Position numbers and translations under genes: made by a program. The notes beneath the pieces were generated by a model. It was given only the letters and a program-made list of their open reading frames with translations, ran no database searches and was not told where the DNA came from. A stretch of DNA of 64,000 nt from Oegoconia quadripuncta (Eukaryota; Arthropoda; Insecta; Lepidoptera; Autostichidae), in assembly GCA_949316235.1 (NCBI GenBank), contig OX438744.1, positions 26,337,578 to 26,401,577 of the forward strand, in the 5' to 3' direction. This document shows positions 62,673 through 64,000 of the stretch, in pieces. The first letter of the stretch is position 1. Every line of letters begins with the position of its first letter.

Positions 62673-63194
62673 AGACGTATCTAAATATTTCATATATCAA
62701 TACTGATTAATCTATAGCATTGGCAACTCGGCTTCCACTTCAGTTACTTCACCGCTTTTATCGTACACTCACATCGACGTGACCTAAACGCGTCATCAGT
62801 CATTAATGGTGACCAACCACCTGACCTGCCTCAGCGCTAAGCGGCCATTCGCGTGGCCTGCGCCTCTGAGGTGTTATTTATTGACCACACCTACACTTAC
62901 GAACACCATATGTCATTATAATCTATGGTAATTAACCCCTAAGACGATGCCGTTGAATGCAAGGAACATTGAGCTTGTTCAAAAAACACCTTAGGGCACA
63001 TTTAATGGAAAAACAAAAAATTGGAATTCCAAAGCGTTACCTGTAGTGGAACTGCCTATGCACTTCTCTTTTCCTTTTGTCACATCATTGTCATTAATTT
63101 AAATTACTACTCAACACTAGCTGTATCAACAACCGACACTTTTGACTCACGATTGACCACAAATGTACACGCAGACGGGAACATGCACGTACTT
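62673..63194. other. Unassigned sequence
   Basis: Nothing was recognised. Confidence 0.4.
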
Positions 63195-63424
63195 TTATGT
63201 ACTCGTACTTGTAGGGGTTGTAACTGAAAACCAGTGTTTCGCTCTTTGAGTGATGTGCCACACTGAGTTATAACCCATTTGTGCTACTGCGGCACATACT
63301 CGCTCTTTGTATTTTCTAGTCTCTACGTTTATTTGTATGTATATTTCTTTGTAATTTAAAAATTGTGTAGTTGTGTGAACGCAGTGGCGTAAATAAATGC
63401 TTTATCTATCTTATCTTATCTATC
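63195..63424 (+). repeat. Rep-J-like, TATC-tailed
   Basis: CTGAAAACCAGTGTTTCGCT, CACTGAGTTATAACCCATTT and CAGTGGCGTAAATAAATGC end in (TTATC)n. It parallels 45245-45483. Confidence 0.68.
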
Positions 63425-63595
63425 TATTTCAATTTTTTTCTTTTCATCTGTTTGTTGAGAAAAGTTTTAAGTTTGGTATAACTGTCATAGTCTATCGGAG
63501 GTTTTCAAAACTATCAATCTTTTTATATATTTTTTTTTATGCACAACGGGTTAGCACTTGACCTCAATCACACCTGATGTTAAGTGAAGATGAGG
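63418..63595. repeat. 178-bp block identical to 56934-57111
   Basis: This is the second copy. Weaker similarity continues to about 63721, where the SINE-A ends abruptly. Confidence 0.92.
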
Positions 63596-63721
63596 CCGAA
63601 AGTGGAAGCGTACTGACCCGGAAACCCCAACACATTTGGAGGACTGGCTATCTTATCTCTGACAATCGGAACACAACAAGGCTATTAACATTGCTGTTTG
63701 GCGGCAGATTTAGATAAGATG
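63528..63721 (-). mobile_element. SINE-A, reverse, head half missing
   Basis: It runs from the T run to GATTTAGATAAGATG and lacks the tRNA-like head. Confidence 0.88.
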
Positions 63722-63764
63722 AGATATTTATTTACTTTAGGTACATAATGATAATAATAATATA

Positions 63765-64000
63765 AATGTCTTTAGACATACACACAATGCCATCTAGTTC
63801 CACAGTAACCAGCTATAGGCTTGTGTTGTGGATACCAGATGGTTGATATACTACATAAATACATATTTTTTTTGTAAATAAATACTTATTATAAATGAAA
63901 AAATCCACACAACACAAATAACTCGGGTACACATGTTCGTATTCATCACACAAACATATGCCCCTAGCGGGGTTCGAACCTGCAACCTTTTGGTATAGTG
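63765..64000 (-). mobile_element. SINE-C, reverse (cut by window edge)
   Basis: Tail, body and B box (GGGGTTCGAACCTGC) are present, with a small AACACAA insertion near 63908. It continues beyond the window. Confidence 0.85.

Noticed and set aside
1..64000. CRISPR array, rRNA, prokaryotic operon or LTR retrotransposon
   Set aside because: No regular spacer array, rRNA core sequence, ribosome-binding-site-spaced gene row or paired LTRs with gag/pol motifs were seen.

Overview
The window looks like gene-poor, repeat-dominated nuclear DNA from an insect, most likely a moth or butterfly. The reasons are the AT-rich composition, many tRNA-headed SINEs, jockey/CR1- and RTE-type LINE 3' ends of the kind common in Lepidoptera, and short TIR elements. 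No prokaryotic features were seen: no operons, rRNA, CRISPR or IS. I found no convincing complete host gene. Only a few weak exon-like candidates stand out: 4515-4621, 35472-35546, 41675-41962 and 60632-60819.

The dominant family, called SINE-A here, has about 25 full or partial copies on both strands. It has a tRNA-like head with a B box, a body of about 330 bp and an A-rich tail. Two related SINEs (SINE-B, SINE-C) have a different tRNA-like head. LINE material comprises one large, almost intact copy (31.4-34.4 kb; 806-residue endonuclease/reverse transcriptase ORF with what looks like an in-frame internal deletion), many 5'-truncated copies of a second family (LINE-D), CR1-like 3' ends (LINE-H), RTE-like fragments, two copies of a zinc-knuckle LINE 3' end (LINE-Z), and LINE-W, whose 3' end resembles the SINE-A tail. 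DNA elements comprise four copies of a TA-flanked MITE (MITE-T), hAT-like MITEs and two foldback elements.

Layout. 0-9 kb: SINE-A/B/C copies, a LINE-D copy split by SINE-B, and a hAT-like element. 9-18 kb: LINE-Z nested in another repeat, two MITE-T copies, an RTE fragment, a foldback element holding two SINE-C copies, and CR1 pieces. 18-31 kb: SINE-A, RTE/LINE-D junctions, a CR1 3' end, a LINE-D copy and a hAT MITE. 31-34.4 kb: the large LINE and a CA-rich tract. 35-37 kb: the longest stretch with no recognised repeat. 37-42 kb: SINE-A copies, a foldback element split by an insertion, a MITE inside LINE-D-like sequence, and an RTE piece split by a SINE-A tail. 42-52 kb: CR1, TATC-tailed repeats and nested SINE/LINE. 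52-64 kb: more of the same, including a 178-bp perfectly repeated segment.

The content does not form a pathway. What can be read is an insertion history: several insertions are dated relative to each other by target-site duplications, empty-site copies and rejoined flanks. Family names such as SINE-A, LINE-D and Rep-J are labels for this window only. All alignments were made by eye, so boundaries are approximate to a few bases unless a target-site duplication is given.
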